A DNA stretch of 5,449 nt from an uncultured Deinococcales bacterium. Its GTDB lineage: Bacteria > Deinococcota > Deinococci > Deinococcales > Trueperaceae. The translations under genes were made by a program, and so were the position numbers. The stretch covers positions 1 through 5,449 of the forward strand of contig CALGZD010000061.1 in assembly GCA_937934635.1 (NCBI GenBank), in the 5' to 3' direction. Numbering within the stretch: position 1 is the stretch's first letter; every line of letters begins with the position of its first letter. Below the pieces are notes generated by a model. That model did not search any database. It saw only the letters and a program-made list of their open reading frames with translations, and was not told where the DNA came from. Positions 4,539 through 5,449 of the stretch are shown piece by piece.

Positions 4539-5449
4539 TTAAGATTTATGCATGATTTTCAAAACAGCAATTTTCGTTGAGTGATTAAAAGGACTAGGGT
4601 CGGCAATAGCAAGATTTGAATCATAATCCGAAAACCCCCTACAGTCATCAGGCACATCTATAAATTCCTGAATAGCGACATAGCCACCTTCACAGAGCTT
4701 TTCTAGTTCATCAAGATAATCCTGCCCACTCAAAAAGAGCGCATTATTTATGCTAACAATGTGACCACCATCTCGCACCAATGGTCTAAGTTTATTGATA
4801 AGCCTCTTAGTGTCTTGCTGGGTATCAAAACGACCTTTGTCAGTGGCTGCGAAAAAAGGCGGGTCTAAAATAACAATGTCAAAACGTGCTTTGGCTCTAT
4901 TGAGATTTTTGACTTGAAACCAAAAATCACCCACTTTGAAATCCTTTTTGTTGATAGCAAAACCGTTTAGTGTGCACGAGGTCTTGGCAACATTCAAAAA
5001 ACGTTTATTCAAATCTGTCTGCACAACTTGTGTTGCCCCACCTGCTAGTGCTGCTACGCCTAAACTGCCTGTGTACGCAAAGGTATTAAGCACAGTCTTG
5101 CCAGCACTATTTTCACTAAGCCATGTTCGTAAATTGCGTGTGTCAATGTAGAAACTGGCATCCTGATTCATCAACAAATCGATGCTGTAGCGAGTACCAC
5201 TTTCCCGAATCGAATTATCAGGACTATCACCGTAAATGATTCTGCCTTGACGCAGTTCAGGATCACTGGCTCGTCGTTCTTTGAGGATGATGCACTGTAC
5301 AAAAGGGAATTGCTCTAATAGCAGCTTTTGTAATTCAGCAAGGTCTGTTGGGTCTGCCTCAACCACTTTGTTGTAGTGATGTAAAACTACAGAACGTCCA
5401 TAGAGGTCAATGATCCAATTGGGTTGACCTTCGAGTGGACCGTTAAATA
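4539..5449 (-). CDS. Class I SAM-dependent methyltransferase, RlmI-like (N-terminus outside window)
   Basis: This is probably an rRNA methyltransferase of the RlmI/RlmK-like group (COG1092). The frame is open from the window edge to TAA at 4541-4539. A GTG at 5366-5364 could be taken as a start, but the 27 codons before it have no stop and encode family-like sequence (GPLEGQPNWIIDLYGRSVVL), so the gene begins outside. Of the 302 visible residues, the SAM-binding loop is TVLNTFAYTGSLGVAALAGG (about 118-137). TDLNKR, the acidic residue after strand 2, is at about 144-149. The catalytic-type motif IV is ILDPPFF (about 193-199). The C-terminus, ADPSPFNHSTKIAVLKI, fits the family. No N-terminal PUA domain is visible, though one could lie outside. 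The exact target base, and hence the gene symbol, cannot be set. Confidence 0.85.
   Translation of the reverse strand, partial: FNGPLEGQPNWIIDLYGRSVVLHHYNKVVEADPTDLAELQKLLLEQFPFVQCIILKERRASDPELRQGRIIYGDSPDNSIRESGTRYSIDLLMNQDASFYIDTRNLRTWLSENSAGKTVLNTFAYTGSLGVAALAGGATQVVQTDLNKRFLNVAKTSCTLNGFAINKKDFKVGDFWFQVKNLNRAKARFDIVILDPPFFAATDKGRFDTQQDTKRLINKLRPLVRDGGHIVSINNALFLSGQDYLDELEKLCEGGYVAIQEFIDVPDDCRGFSDYDSNLAIADPSPFNHSTKIAVLKIMHKS

Noticed and set aside
4936..5151. Plus-strand open frame inside the methyltransferase gene
   Set aside because: It is antisense to an intact SAM-binding region and has no recognisable features.
5364..5366. GTG as the true start of the methyltransferase
   Set aside because: The frame is open upstream to the window edge and encodes family-like sequence (EGQPNWIIDLYG), so the protein is longer.

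Overview
The window is a bacterial housekeeping locus read entirely from the minus strand. In transcription order it holds: an RlmI-like SAM-dependent methyltransferase (5' end outside the window), ffh, rpsP, khpA, rimM and trmD (3' end outside the window). These genes serve ribosome biogenesis and protein targeting. Base composition looks moderately AT-rich (judged by eye, not counted). The order rpsP-khpA-rimM-trmD with ffh upstream occurs in Firmicutes, Deinococcota and relatives. The wording of Ffh, S16 and TrmD reminds me of Deinococcota, but that assignment is tentative. GTG start codons are used for ffh, khpA and rimM.

Layout from right to left, which is the direction of transcription: methyltransferase 5449-4539; a 341-bp gap with diverged direct repeats and hairpins; ffh 4197-2812, ending in a polybasic tail; a 161-bp gap with small tandem duplications and a hairpin; rpsP 2650-2345; a strong intrinsic terminator at 2277-2239; a 197-bp mobile element at 2236-2040; a khpA leader with a hairpin next to its ribosome binding site; khpA 1772-1500; a 247-bp gap with two small hairpins; rimM 1252-677; a 90-bp mobile element at 677-588; a roughly 360-bp trmD leader with two short tandem duplications; and trmD from 228 to the window edge.

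The genes are ordinary; the spaces between them are not. In many bacteria rpsP, khpA, rimM and trmD are tightly packed, but here gaps of 247 to 572 bp separate them. Two gaps contain members of one non-autonomous, MITE-like family. The two copies share a 38-bp left end (35 of 38 bases identical) and an identical 25-bp right end. The ends are imperfect inverted repeats, and each copy is flanked by a perfect target duplication (7 bp tataaat; 8 bp acaaaaaa). One copy landed inside the rimM stop codon and turned TAA into TAG without changing the protein. The other landed in the T-tract of the rpsP terminator and duplicated it. The longer copy has an extra internal segment whose inverted repeats overlap in a pseudoknot-like arrangement. 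I see no sign of a defence system, CRISPR array or accessory gene cluster; the candidate novelty is this repeat family and the structured interior of its longer copy.
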